Below, in pieces: positions 7,383-14,933 of a stretch of 38,390 nt of DNA. Source of the DNA: a virus. Position 1 is the stretch's first letter, and the number at the start of each line of letters is the position of its first letter. The stretch is taken from positions 1-38,390 of the IMG/VR virus record IMGVR_UViG_3300047497_000259, one strand, 5' to 3'. The notes below the pieces were generated by a model. The model was given only the letters and a program-made list of their open reading frames with translations. It ran no database searches and was not told the DNA's origin. A program made the position numbers and the translations under genes.

Positions 7383-7405
7383 GCATAGTCATAGGCCGGG
7401 CTTCG
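7361..7405. repeat. Inverted repeat straddling the tail fibre start codon
   Basis: Perfect 11-base arms CGAAGCCCGGC (7361-7371) and GCCGGGCTTCG (7395-7405) flank a 23-base loop that holds the ATG at 7380-7382. In the leftward mRNA this places the fibre start codon in the loop of a GC-rich hairpin. On the plus strand the second arm is followed by ATTTTC. It could tune fibre translation relative to the tip gene, or act as a weak bidirectional terminator. Confidence 0.55.
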
Positions 7406-7421
7406 ATTTTCAGTCAAAACG

Positions 7422-10400
7422 TTAGTTTCCATCGAATGGCAGGTCCGGCAGCGTCTTGAAGTTGTGAGTCCAGACGCCGTCGACGACGAGGTACTCGTGC
7501 GACGGTCCTTCGAGCTCGAGATACAGGACCTCGCCGGCTGTTTCTATGCGCGTAGCGATCATGGGCTGCATACCGGCGACCGTGTCGACACGCGAGCCCT
7601 CTGGGATGTTCTGCACCCATATGTGACGGCCGCTGTCGGTGAGCATGGGCAGCGAGCCCGAGCACTCGAACGCTTCGTAACCTTCGACCTCGACGCGGTA
7701 GATGTACTCGACGGGCGACCAGAAGGCCTGCCGTACGCGCTCCAGGCCTTCGCGGCCGATGAGGGAGACAGGTGCTCCCGCGTCGAAGAGGCGCTTGACC
7801 TCCTCGTTGGAGATGGCGCCGAAGTTCGAAGGCAGCACGGTGCCGCGCAGCGTGCAGGTGGGCGGAGGAGTGTTGCCTCCGCCAAATCCGCCGCCAGTTG
7901 CGCCCGCAGCGGCCGTCGCAACGCTGAGGCCGGTGGGCGTGAGGGCAACGTGGTTGTCGAGCTTGCAGGTCGCGACCGCGAGCGAATCGAGCGCAGAGGA
8001 CAAGAGCCCGGGTGTGCCGAGCGGCGCGGACGGAGCCGCGATGTGGACTCCGCCCAACACCACATCGTAGTAGAGCGACGCCACGTAGGTAGTGGATGCG
8101 GTGAGGCCGGTGATCGCGACCGAGCCATCTGGGATGACGGTAAACAGGCCGTCTGGCCAGAGGATGACGAGGTTCGTCCAGGTGATTGTGACAGTCGTCT
8201 CAGTCGACGTGTAGGCGATCGTGCCCGTCTCGGTCGGCAGGACCGAGCCTTGCGTGCGGAGCAGGCTGCTCGATCCGCCGGTGAAGATGTCCAGCACTTT
8301 GCCCTGCAGGTCGAGATCGGCCCACGCGCTGGGTGCTGTCTGCGCTGTCGCCGCGGACTCCAGCAGTAGGTGACTCAGAGTGACCGTCGAGCCAACGGGG
8401 AGGTTGAGGCCGTTGCCGCCGAAGGCCACCATCACCGCAACGCCGACGGTGCCCGCGGGGATTTGCATGGCTGCCGTGTTGTAGCGCGTGGTGGTCGGCT
8501 GGACCCCATTGAGCGTTGCGGCGATCTGCACAGTCGTCATCGCGCCTGAGGCGTCCTGGAACCCGATGCCGAGGATGAGCTGGCCGACGTTGGGAGCCGA
8601 GCTGGAGACGCAGCTATCGATCACGTATCCGGAGAGCATGAGGTACTGGCCAGCGATCCACTTGCTTGCAGGGATCACCTGGTACGCAACCTTCTGCGCG
8701 GCTGTGAGCGCGGTACCGGCGACGGTGTAGATCGCTTCGCCATCGTCCTCAAAGGTCGGCGCGAAGGTGTCGCCTGCACGCGGGCTGATGTTCCAGAACG
8801 TGAAGCCGTTCGCGAAGCTCGATCCGAGCAGCAGGTTAGGAGCGATGCCGACGGCGTTGATTGTGACCTCCGGAGCGGTCGTGATGGCCGCGTACAGATT
8901 GTTCGCGTCGAAGCCAACGACGCGATAGTCGTAGCTGTTGCCGACGTAGATCTGTCCCTGCCATGTCGTGGGCGCTCCGGTCAGCCGTGCGACGAGCTGA
9001 GGTAGTCCAGACGTGCCGGTGGGCGTGGCGAAGATGCCGACGCCGACGGTGTCCGGGCCGTTCTTCCAGGACAGGCTGGCGTAGCTTACATAGCTGCCGC
9101 CGACGAGCGTGAAGATCTCCGAGCCAGTGAGGCTGGTGACGCCGGGATTGCTGGTGGTGATCGCCGAGGTCTCACCGATGACGGGCGTGCCGACCGTGAA
9201 GACGTTCGGGTCGTAGTCGATCCACTCGATGGTGCTGCGGAAGTCGGTGGCCTTGGTGATGTTGGTGACGCGCACCAGCTTCACCGATCCGGTCTGGCCG
9301 TAGATGTATTGGCTGTAGTCGTCCGGGGCCTGAGCCAACGGCGTGGAAAGCACCAGCGCACCTGTGGCCGGGTCGATGCTGGCGACGGCTACGGAGTCCA
9401 ACACGTCGGTGTCGTAGAGCTGGTATGCGGCTCCGGCGGTGATGCTCACACCCTGCGGGAGTCCGCTGCCGATCGTGATCACGCCAGCGTCCGAGCCGAG
9501 GATGAGCGCATCGTAGCCATTGACCACGATGCGTGTGACGCGCTGCGCGTTGTCAAAGTTCGAGAGCTGCACCAGGAGCGTCGACGACGTGGGCGCAGTG
9601 ACAACGCCGAGCGTGCCCGAGTAGCGCAGGACCGCCGAGTGCTGCACCATCACCGAGTAGGGCGTGCCGGCCTCGAACGGAATGTCGTCGCGGTCCAGCA
9701 GCAGCCGCGTCGTCGTCGATCCAGGCAGTGTGCGACCGCCCCAACCCCACTGCGGGACATCGTGCTGCAGCGCGATCACGCTGCCAACGCGGCAGGCGAT
9801 GCCATCGGTGTCCGTGCGGAAGCTGCCCGTGCGCAGCAGGAACTGGTTGCTCCGCTGCTTGTAACGCGCGAGATGCCAGGCCTGTGCCGGCGACGTGACG
9901 CCAAGCGCCTTGATGCGAGTGTTCTTCACGACCACGCCGGCGTTCTGCTGGTCGGGGTCCATGTACACGATCGGGTTGTCGCTCTTGTAGTACCGGGTCG
10001 CGTCGGCGAACTGGATCTCGACCTGGTTGGCGCGATCGTCGATCGGGAGCCACACCTCGCTGAAGCTGTCCTGGATGATGTTGCCGACGGTGAACATCTG
10101 CACCGGCGCGTCGACCTCGGCATCGACAAAGACGCCATAATCGAGGCCGATGGGAACGATGGCGGCTCGGCTCATCTGAGCCACGCGATTCACCTGATTC
10201 CAGAGCACATCCTCGTTATCAAAGACGCCGTTGAAGACGTGCAGCCGAATGTTATTTCCGTTGCCGTCGGGGACGAGGGTGTCGTTCAGTTCCGCCCACG
10301 CAACCCACTCGTCGATGTATCGGCGCAGGTTCGCGGGCGTGATGCCGGGCCACGCACCGCCGCCGTAGAGGTCGTCGAGGAACATATCGGCAGCGACGAG

Positions 10401-12035
10401 CGCGGGATTGTCCTCCTCAAAGGCGAGCAGCTCCGCGGGCATCACTCCGGTGTCGACGGTGCGCAGCCCGTGCTCGATGAGCGCGGTGATGGTGAGGCTT
10501 GAGCCGGAGAGCTGGCTGGTGGCCAGCGCGCGCACACCGAGCAGGATCATGTTCGGGTACGTGAGATCGAGCATGGTGATCTCGTTGACCGAGTGAACCC
10601 ACATGTCCTGGCCGATGGTCGGGGACCAGTTATCGCCGAACGGCACATCGTCGTGCAGGCGCGTGCAACCGTACTTGGTGATGCGGACGTCGTACTTGGC
10701 CGGCGGCAGCCCGAGGATCTGCGTGCGGTTGTAGCAGGGCGTCGTCTGCGCCGCTACGAAGTCGACGTAGCCATCCGTCCATGTGAGGACGATGACGTTG
10801 TTCATGTTCACGTCGAGGAGCTGCCACTCGCCGTTGAAGGTCTTTGTGTAGGTGCTGTGGTTGCCGTTGGGTTCGAACGTCTCTACGGTCTGGGTGTACG
10901 TCTGCTTGTCGCCGGGAGTGTGAGGGCCGTCGTCGACGGTGAGGATGATGCCGGAGTTCGGCGGGAAGTCCGTGGCGACGAGGCCCCAGGCGTGAGGCAG
11001 GTAGAGGGAGCCGTCTGGATTCTTGTTCGTGACCGGCGTCGTGGTCTGCGGCTGCAGCGCCGATTGCCAGTTGTTCGTGCCGCTGACGGCGTACTCAACC
11101 TTGTAGGTGATGACGGCCAGAATGATGTTGCCGTCGCTGGTGTTGACGAATATGCCGTCCGTAAACTGGATGTCGACCTGCAGCGCTTGTGTGAGGTCGC
11201 CGGTACCGGGGACGACGACGGGAACGCCCGCCAGGCATTGCGTGTCTTGCGGATAGCCGTTCGAGATCTGATTGAACTGGCCGATCTCGGTCTGGTCGTT
11301 CGTGCCGAGGCGAATGTAGTACTGGCAATTCTGGTAGCTGCTGATGTCCTTTCCGTTGATCTGGATGCCGGTCAACGAGCGCGCAGGGCCAAAGCCGAAG
11401 CAGACGAGGACGTTGATCCACTGATCCGAGCCAGCGATCTCCGTGAAGCTGGAGATGATGTTTCCACCCCAAAGCATCTTGCCGTAGCCCTTGGGGATGA
11501 CAATGCCGGACTGCGCAAGCGATCGAGGCCCGTCAGGATCGTAGCTGGCGGAGCTGGTCTTATTGCTCGCAGCGTTGGGGCCGAGCACGGCCGAGATAAG
11601 CAGGTTGCCGACGATGTTCACAGCGCCAACGAGAATCGCGCTGGCCGTCGCCGAGGAGACACCGACGGTCCACGCGGTAGCCAGGTAGGCTGCAAGACCT
11701 GCACCTGCACCTGACGCGGCCAGCGCAATGGTGCCGGCCAGCAATGCAACGGAGGCCAGTGTACGCATGAGGCCCCCGCCCTTGATGGTCGGAGAGAGGA
11801 CGATATAGTCGCCGTCGCGAGGCGTGATCTCGGACCACAGGGAGCGCGGCCAGATTTCGCCGTTGATGCTGACCTTGACGTTCAGCGCCCATTCGTCGAA
11901 CTCAACGTCTGCGAGATCCTTGCGAACTTCGAGGAAGAGGATCTGCTCGAGCGTCTGCCCTTCGAATTCGATCTCCAAGGTTTCGCGATCGCGTGACGGC
12001 TCAATGGGGTTGGTGATCGTGATGACCTGAATCAC
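7422..12035 (-). CDS. Tail tip protein: I-like beta-grasp domain + J (host specificity) + C-terminal Hint domain
   Basis: 1537 residues from a GTG at 12035 that overlaps the upstream TGA (GTGA); the frame is open further upstream but that part is the shadow of the K and L genes. Residues 1-85 resemble the ubiquitin-like domain of lambda tail assembly protein I and end in IKGGG (86-88). Residues 90-152 are hydrophobic Ala/Gly-rich, as in gpI. The long middle part matches J-type host-specificity proteins: a tip region with GPARSLTGIQINGKDI, TAQSGIVIP-like beginnings of the central barrel domains, then fibronectin-like beta domains. After a GGGFGGG linker the protein ends with a Hint domain (1394-1525) and 12 further residues. 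It forms the central tail tip and contacts the receptor. Fusion of I and J, and the Hint end, are unusual. Confidence 0.85.
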   Translation of the reverse strand: MIQVITITNPIEPSRDRETLEIEFEGQTLEQILFLEVRKDLADVEFDEWALNVKVSINGEIWPRSLWSEITPRDGDYIVLSPTIKGGGLMRTLASVALLAGTIALAASGAGAGLAAYLATAWTVGVSSATASAILVGAVNIVGNLLISAVLGPNAASNKTSSASYDPDGPRSLAQSGIVIPKGYGKMLWGGNIISSFTEIAGSDQWINVLVCFGFGPARSLTGIQINGKDISSYQNCQYYIRLGTNDQTEIGQFNQISNGYPQDTQCLAGVPVVVPGTGDLTQALQVDIQFTDGIFVNTSDGNIILAVITYKVEYAVSGTNNWQSALQPQTTTPVTNKNPDGSLYLPHAWGLVATDFPPNSGIILTVDDGPHTPGDKQTYTQTVETFEPNGNHSTYTKTFNGEWQLLDVNMNNVIVLTWTDGYVDFVAAQTTPCYNRTQILGLPPAKYDVRITKYGCTRLHDDVPFGDNWSPTIGQDMWVHSVNEITMLDLTYPNMILLGVRALATSQLSGSSLTITALIEHGLRTVDTGVMPAELLAFEEDNPALVAADMFLDDLYGGGAWPGITPANLRRYIDEWVAWAELNDTLVPDGNGNNIRLHVFNGVFDNEDVLWNQVNRVAQMSRAAIVPIGLDYGVFVDAEVDAPVQMFTVGNIIQDSFSEVWLPIDDRANQVEIQFADATRYYKSDNPIVYMDPDQQNAGVVVKNTRIKALGVTSPAQAWHLARYKQRSNQFLLRTGSFRTDTDGIACRVGSVIALQHDVPQWGWGGRTLPGSTTTRLLLDRDDIPFEAGTPYSVMVQHSAVLRYSGTLGVVTAPTSSTLLVQLSNFDNAQRVTRIVVNGYDALILGSDAGVITIGSGLPQGVSITAGAAYQLYDTDVLDSVAVASIDPATGALVLSTPLAQAPDDYSQYIYGQTGSVKLVRVTNITKATDFRSTIEWIDYDPNVFTVGTPVIGETSAITTSNPGVTSLTGSEIFTLVGGSYVSYASLSWKNGPDTVGVGIFATPTGTSGLPQLVARLTGAPTTWQGQIYVGNSYDYRVVGFDANNLYAAITTAPEVTINAVGIAPNLLLGSSFANGFTFWNISPRAGDTFAPTFEDDGEAIYTVAGTALTAAQKVAYQVIPASKWIAGQYLMLSGYVIDSCVSSSAPNVGQLILGIGFQDASGAMTTVQIAATLNGVQPTTTRYNTAAMQIPAGTVGVAVMVAFGGNGLNLPVGSTVTLSHLLLESAATAQTAPSAWADLDLQGKVLDIFTGGSSSLLRTQGSVLPTETGTIAYTSTETTVTITWTNLVILWPDGLFTVIPDGSVAITGLTASTTYVASLYYDVVLGGVHIAAPSAPLGTPGLLSSALDSLAVATCKLDNHVALTPTGLSVATAAAGATGGGFGGGNTPPPTCTLRGTVLPSNFGAISNEEVKRLFDAGAPVSLIGREGLERVRQAFWSPVEYIYRVEVEGYEAFECSGSLPMLTDSGRHIWVQNIPEGSRVDTVAGMQPMIATRIETAGEVLYLELEGPSHEYLVVDGVWTHNFKTLPDLPFDGN
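7461..7856 (-). other. Hint (hedgehog/intein) domain at the C-terminus of the J-like protein
   Basis: Residues 1394-1525 of the tip protein. It starts with Cys1394 in TCTLRGTVLP (intein block A), has a middle part resembling block B (EAFECSGSLPMLTDSG) and ends with VLYLELEGPSHEYLVVDG followed by VWTHN (blocks F and G, penultimate His and terminal Asn). The block B TxxH histidine is replaced by Leu. The residue after Asn1525 is Phe, not Cys/Ser/Thr, so full protein splicing is not expected. The size (132 residues) and non-nucleophilic +1 residue fit bacterial intein-like domains that cleave or modify their host protein. Confidence 0.75.
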
Positions 12036-12439
12036 TGAGCACCGCCGATCACGTAGTAGCCGAGGACGCGATGCTCCCAGCGCGAGCCGATCAGGCGCTC
12101 GTTGACGACGGAGCCCGCGGACTCGCTGGCGTGCAGCAGCTTGTAGGGCGTCGAGAGCGTGCCGACGTGGACGCTGCCCGGCTCCATGCCGCGCAGCAGC
12201 ACGACGCAACCCACCTCGGGCTTCGATACGCGACGACAGGGGCCGAAGATGCCGAGCGCCTCGTCGTAGTTGCGGTGGAACTCGCGCAGCGACGAGGAGT
12301 ACTCCGGCACAGGCCTTCCCTGCCGACGCTGCAGCAGGATCGCGAGGCCGAGGCAGTCGTAGGCATCCGGGCCACGAGCTCCGGCGACGAAGGGCTTGCC
12401 GATGAGGTCGGCATAGAGGCGTGGTGACAAAGCGATCAT
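12032..12439 (-). CDS. NlpC/P60 peptidase, tail tip assembly (lambda K-like)
   Basis: 135 residues from the ATG at 12439, which overlaps the upstream stop (ATGA); the longer frame to 12583 is Arg-rich shadow sequence. The NlpC/P60 core is visible: the nucleophile Cys in GPDAYDCLGLAIL and the His in GSVHVGTL. Such phage proteins are cysteine peptidases placed at the tail tip that help in tip assembly or in crossing peptidoglycan. Lambda K also carries a JAB metallopeptidase domain; here that domain is absent, so only the NlpC half is kept. Followed by J through a GTGA overlap. Confidence 0.85.
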   Translation of the reverse strand: MIALSPRLYADLIGKPFVAGARGPDAYDCLGLAILLQRRQGRPVPEYSSSLREFHRNYDEALGIFGPCRRVSKPEVGCVVLLRGMEPGSVHVGTLSTPYKLLHASESAGSVVNERLIGSRWEHRVLGYYVIGGAQ

Positions 12440-13128
12440 GCGACCCCCGCGACGGACGCGCCGTTGGTGTCGATGCCTGGGAAGAACAGACCGCGCAGAG
12501 GCGAGCTGGGGAAATGCGCCTGGCAGCCGGTCGCGCCGTCGATCGTGTGGCTGCACGTCGGCATCGGGCCGGTGTAGCCGCACTGGGCGCTCTTGTACGA
12601 CCAGGCGCAGAAGTTCGGGCGATACATCCAGATGGGAAAGAGGCGCCGCAGCGGGCTGCTGGCACCAAGCTTGAAGGTCACGAGTTTCGCATCGCTGATC
12701 GTCTGCTTGACGGTGAACGACAGCGTGAGATCAGGCTCGCCCGTGGGGTTCGCGAGGTTAACGCCGTAGAGCGTGAGGTTGCCGCCGACGACGCCCGAGT
12801 ACTGCTCGAGCGTGGTCTGCAGAATGCGCATCACGTTCGATACCTTGACCTCCAGCTCCGGCACCTGGCCGTTAGAGCTGGTCTTCAAATCGCCCAGATC
12901 GAAGTTGAAAGGCTGGTACGTCTGTGGGCCGCGACCATCGGCGGCGTCGAAGACGACCGGCTCGTCGTAGCGCGCGAGGTAGATGTACTGCTGCGCGGCG
13001 GTGGGGTCTGCGGAGCCGGGCCACTGGAGGCACATCAGCATCACCCACGGCTCGCCAGAGGCCAGCTTGTGGCGTTCAAGGTTTGCAGCGACGGAGAGAA
13101 CGTGGAAGGCAGGACGCGGATTCGCCAT
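12436..13128 (-). CDS. Minor tail protein, lambda L-like, with a four-cysteine cluster
   Basis: 230 residues from the ATG at 13128 (GGGAGG 4 bases upstream; a GTG at 13131 is the alternative). The N-terminal beta domain contains PVVFDAADGRG and a repeat of strands. The C-terminal part has RPNFCAWSYKSAQCGY, then PTCSHTIDGATGC, giving four cysteines with the spacing seen in gpL-family proteins; lambda gpL was shown to bind an iron-sulfur cluster through such cysteines. It lies between M-like and K-like genes in the conserved order M-L-K-I-J. Role: building the tail tip below the tape measure. Confidence 0.8.
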   Translation of the reverse strand: MANPRPAFHVLSVAANLERHKLASGEPWVMLMCLQWPGSADPTAAQQYIYLARYDEPVVFDAADGRGPQTYQPFNFDLGDLKTSSNGQVPELEVKVSNVMRILQTTLEQYSGVVGGNLTLYGVNLANPTGEPDLTLSFTVKQTISDAKLVTFKLGASSPLRRLFPIWMYRPNFCAWSYKSAQCGYTGPMPTCSHTIDGATGCQAHFPSSPLRGLFFPGIDTNGASVAGVA

Positions 13129-13559
13129 CACACCTCCCTGACTTGGAAGGTGCAGTTTTGCCGGTACTCGCCCTCGTCGTAGCCGCAGCCCTGAATCCAG
13201 CCAGCGTCGGTGAAGGATGGCAGCGTGGAGAACCGGCAGAAGAGCTGCAGCGGCTTCTTCGGGTTGCGCTTGGTGTCGTGCAGAATGAAGATGTTCGCGC
13301 CATAGACGGCGATCTTCTCGACGAAATGGTCGAGTATCTCCTTGTCCTCATTGGTGAGGAAGTCGATGGAGACGCTGTATTGGCGGCGACGGCGCAGGTA
13401 ACGCGCCCTGGTGCTCTCCATGCCGTTTTCGTAGTTGTCCCGCAGCGTAGGGTCGAGCGTGTCCTCCTTCTGTTTCAGAGAAGGGAATCGCGAGAGCTGC
13501 GGAAAGTCAGGAGGCGGCGGCACGACGTGGTTATCGTGCAAAGTGACGGATTCGAGCAA
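13128..13559 (-). CDS. Minor tail protein, lambda M-like
   Basis: 143 residues. Only TTG codons are available near the start (13559), with no good ribosome-binding site, so the N-terminus is uncertain. The C-terminal half (RRRQYSVSIDFLTNEDKEIL, then WIQGCGYDEGEY and a terminal beta strand) is typical for short minor tail proteins at this place. Assignment rests mainly on position: tape measure, M, L, K, I-J is the lambda tail order. The stop overlaps the L-like start (TGATG). Confidence 0.6.
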   Translation of the reverse strand: MLESVTLHDNHVVPPPPDFPQLSRFPSLKQKEDTLDPTLRDNYENGMESTRARYLRRRRQYSVSIDFLTNEDKEILDHFVEKIAVYGANIFILHDTKRNPKKPLQLFCRFSTLPSFTDAGWIQGCGYDEGEYRQNCTFQVREV

Positions 13560-13579
13560 ACCAGCGCAGAATCCATGGC

Positions 13580-14368
13580 ATGCCGCCGCTTATCAGCATG
13601 AAGCTCGACATCGCCGACCAGATCAAAGGCATCGAGGAGCTCGCCGGGACGCAGCTCCCCTTCACGATCGCTCGGTTCCTGACGCTCTCGGCTCAGGACG
13701 GACAGAAGGCCGCGCGCGGGGGCACAAGCGTCTTCCAGCTCCGCAATGACTGGACGAAGCGCAACATCAAGATCACGGCCGCTACGAAGCAGACGTTGAT
13801 GTCAGAGGTCTACACGGACACCGGCAACCAGAAGACCGGGGCTCCGGACTACCTGCCACGGCAGGAGGAGGGCGGCAATCGCGTGCCGCTGGGGGGGCAC
13901 ACCTATCTCGCCATCCCAACGAACTACCTCTACAAATACACGCCGAAGTCCAGGCCAATCCCCGACAACCTGCGCCCCAAGGCACTCCTGCCGCCTGGCG
14001 CGCAGGTTGGGCAACAGTACGCCGGCTCATTCTCGGCTGGCAGTCGTTCCAGCGGTACGAAGCGCCTCATTACCAAGGGGACGATGAAGAAGCTCAAAGG
14101 AAGCGACTTTGCCGCGTTTCTGCAGACGACGAAGAGTGGAACCATCTGCATCTTCGTCCGACACGGAGGATTCGGTTACCACGGCGGCAGCAATGACGCT
14201 GAGCCGTGGTACGTGCTCGTACGCAGCGCGAGGGTAAAGCCTATATTCCCAATGACACAGGAAGTTGAAGCCATCGTCCAGGCCAACCTCGACCGCAACT
14301 TCGACCGCGCGGTAGCCGAGGTCCTCATCAATGAGGCGTTGAAATATGGGCTCAAGGTGCAGTTTTAG
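13580..14368 (+). CDS. Phage tail protein, possibly gpZ/gp10-like, on the opposite strand
   Basis: 262 residues (256 if the ATG at 13598, MKLDIADQIKG, is used). Helical N-terminus (LPFTIARFLTLSAQDGQKA), then FQLRNDWTKRNIKITAATK, a pattern seen in gpZ-like minor tail and tail-completion proteins where aromatic strands follow a helical region; C-terminal helix EVEAIVQANLDRNFDRAVAE. In lambda, Z lies between FII and U; here nothing lies between FII-like and U-like genes. This gene may be the displaced Z, now inverted between tape measure and M. Only 20 bases separate it from the divergent M-like gene, and there is no Shine-Dalgarno. Function is inferred from pattern and context. Confidence 0.5.
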   Translation: MPPLISMKLDIADQIKGIEELAGTQLPFTIARFLTLSAQDGQKAARGGTSVFQLRNDWTKRNIKITAATKQTLMSEVYTDTGNQKTGAPDYLPRQEEGGNRVPLGGHTYLAIPTNYLYKYTPKSRPIPDNLRPKALLPPGAQVGQQYAGSFSAGSRSSGTKRLITKGTMKKLKGSDFAAFLQTTKSGTICIFVRHGGFGYHGGSNDAEPWYVLVRSARVKPIFPMTQEVEAIVQANLDRNFDRAVAEVLINEALKYGLKVQF

Positions 14369-14369
14369 C

Positions 14370-14398
14370 TTGCCAAGTGGAAAAACGGCACTGAAAAT
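14370..14398 (+). promoter_or_regulatory. Candidate promoter of the BRCT moron gene
   Basis: TTGCCA (14370-14375) and GAAAAT (14393-14398) are separated by 17 bases, matching a sigma-70-type promoter in 5 of 6 and 4 of 6 positions. The predicted transcription start is about 14405, only three bases before the ATG at 14408, and there is no Shine-Dalgarno. That predicts an almost leaderless mRNA. Confidence 0.5.
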
Positions 14399-14407
14399 GT
14401 CCCTACT

Positions 14408-14899
14408 ATGCAGAGAATTCACGTTGCAATCACTGGAACGCTAAGCCAACAAAGATCCGTTATGGCTGAACGGATCAATGCGACGACGAACGGTCTCTTC
14501 GTACCGTCAGTTACATTTGAAACGCACTACTTGGTTTGCGAGAAGCATGACTCACAGAAGGCCCTCAAGGCCGCGAAACTTGGGACGGCCATCATTTCGG
14601 AAGCCGAATTAGAAGGGTATCTGGCATCAGGGATATTCCCCTCGACCAAACTGCCTATTGCTCCAAAACATGTGAATAACTTCCCCGACATTCTATGGGT
14701 TGAACATGCGCCCAGGTTATATCTGCTCACGTATTGCGATAGAGACGGAAATAACTCAGTTCGTATGATCGCGGCGACAGGTGAAGGACACACGGCCAAC
14801 AACAAAGAAGCTCGCTGGATCGGCGGATACGACGGACCCACGTTCAAGACTTGGCGGAAAGATCGCATTATTTCGATGCAAAGCGTCGAAAATGAGTGA
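14408..14899 (+). CDS. BRCT-domain protein with WYL-like C-terminal region (moron)
   Basis: 163 residues. Residues 3-75 are a BRCT domain like that of bacterial NAD-dependent DNA ligase: IHVAITGTLSQQRSVMAERI, then TFETHYLVCEKHDSQKALKA and AKLGTAIISEAELEGYL. The second half (about 95-163) has LYLLTYCDRDGNNSVRMI and WIGGYDGPTFKTWRKDRI, resembling the strands and terminal R-x-DRI of WYL sensor domains. BRCT modules bind DNA ends, nicks or phosphoproteins; WYL domains sense ligands or nucleic acid. No nuclease or ligase domain is present. The gene is visibly less GC-rich than the tail genes and runs against them behind its own promoter, the marks of a moron. A role in host DNA-damage response or defence is only a guess. 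Confidence 0.65.
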   Translation: MQRIHVAITGTLSQQRSVMAERINATTNGLFVPSVTFETHYLVCEKHDSQKALKAAKLGTAIISEAELEGYLASGIFPSTKLPIAPKHVNNFPDILWVEHAPRLYLLTYCDRDGNNSVRMIAATGEGHTANNKEARWIGGYDGPTFKTWRKDRIISMQSVENE

Positions 14900-14933
14900 G
14901 CGTGTGCCGTTCGTGGGTGTATGCTGAGTCCCT

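Noticed and set aside
9309-10502. Long plus-strand open frames inside the J-like gene (also 7464-8369 and 10593-11714)
   Set aside because: They are the Arg/Val/Asp-rich complements of GC-rich coding sequence, without ribosome-binding sites or recognisable domains.
12036-12668. Extension of the J-like frame upstream to 12668 (total 1748 codons)
   Set aside because: The added residues are Arg/Pro/Ser-rich shadow sequence over the clearly coding K-like and L-like genes; the GTG at 12035 overlaps the K-like stop in the usual GTGA fashion.
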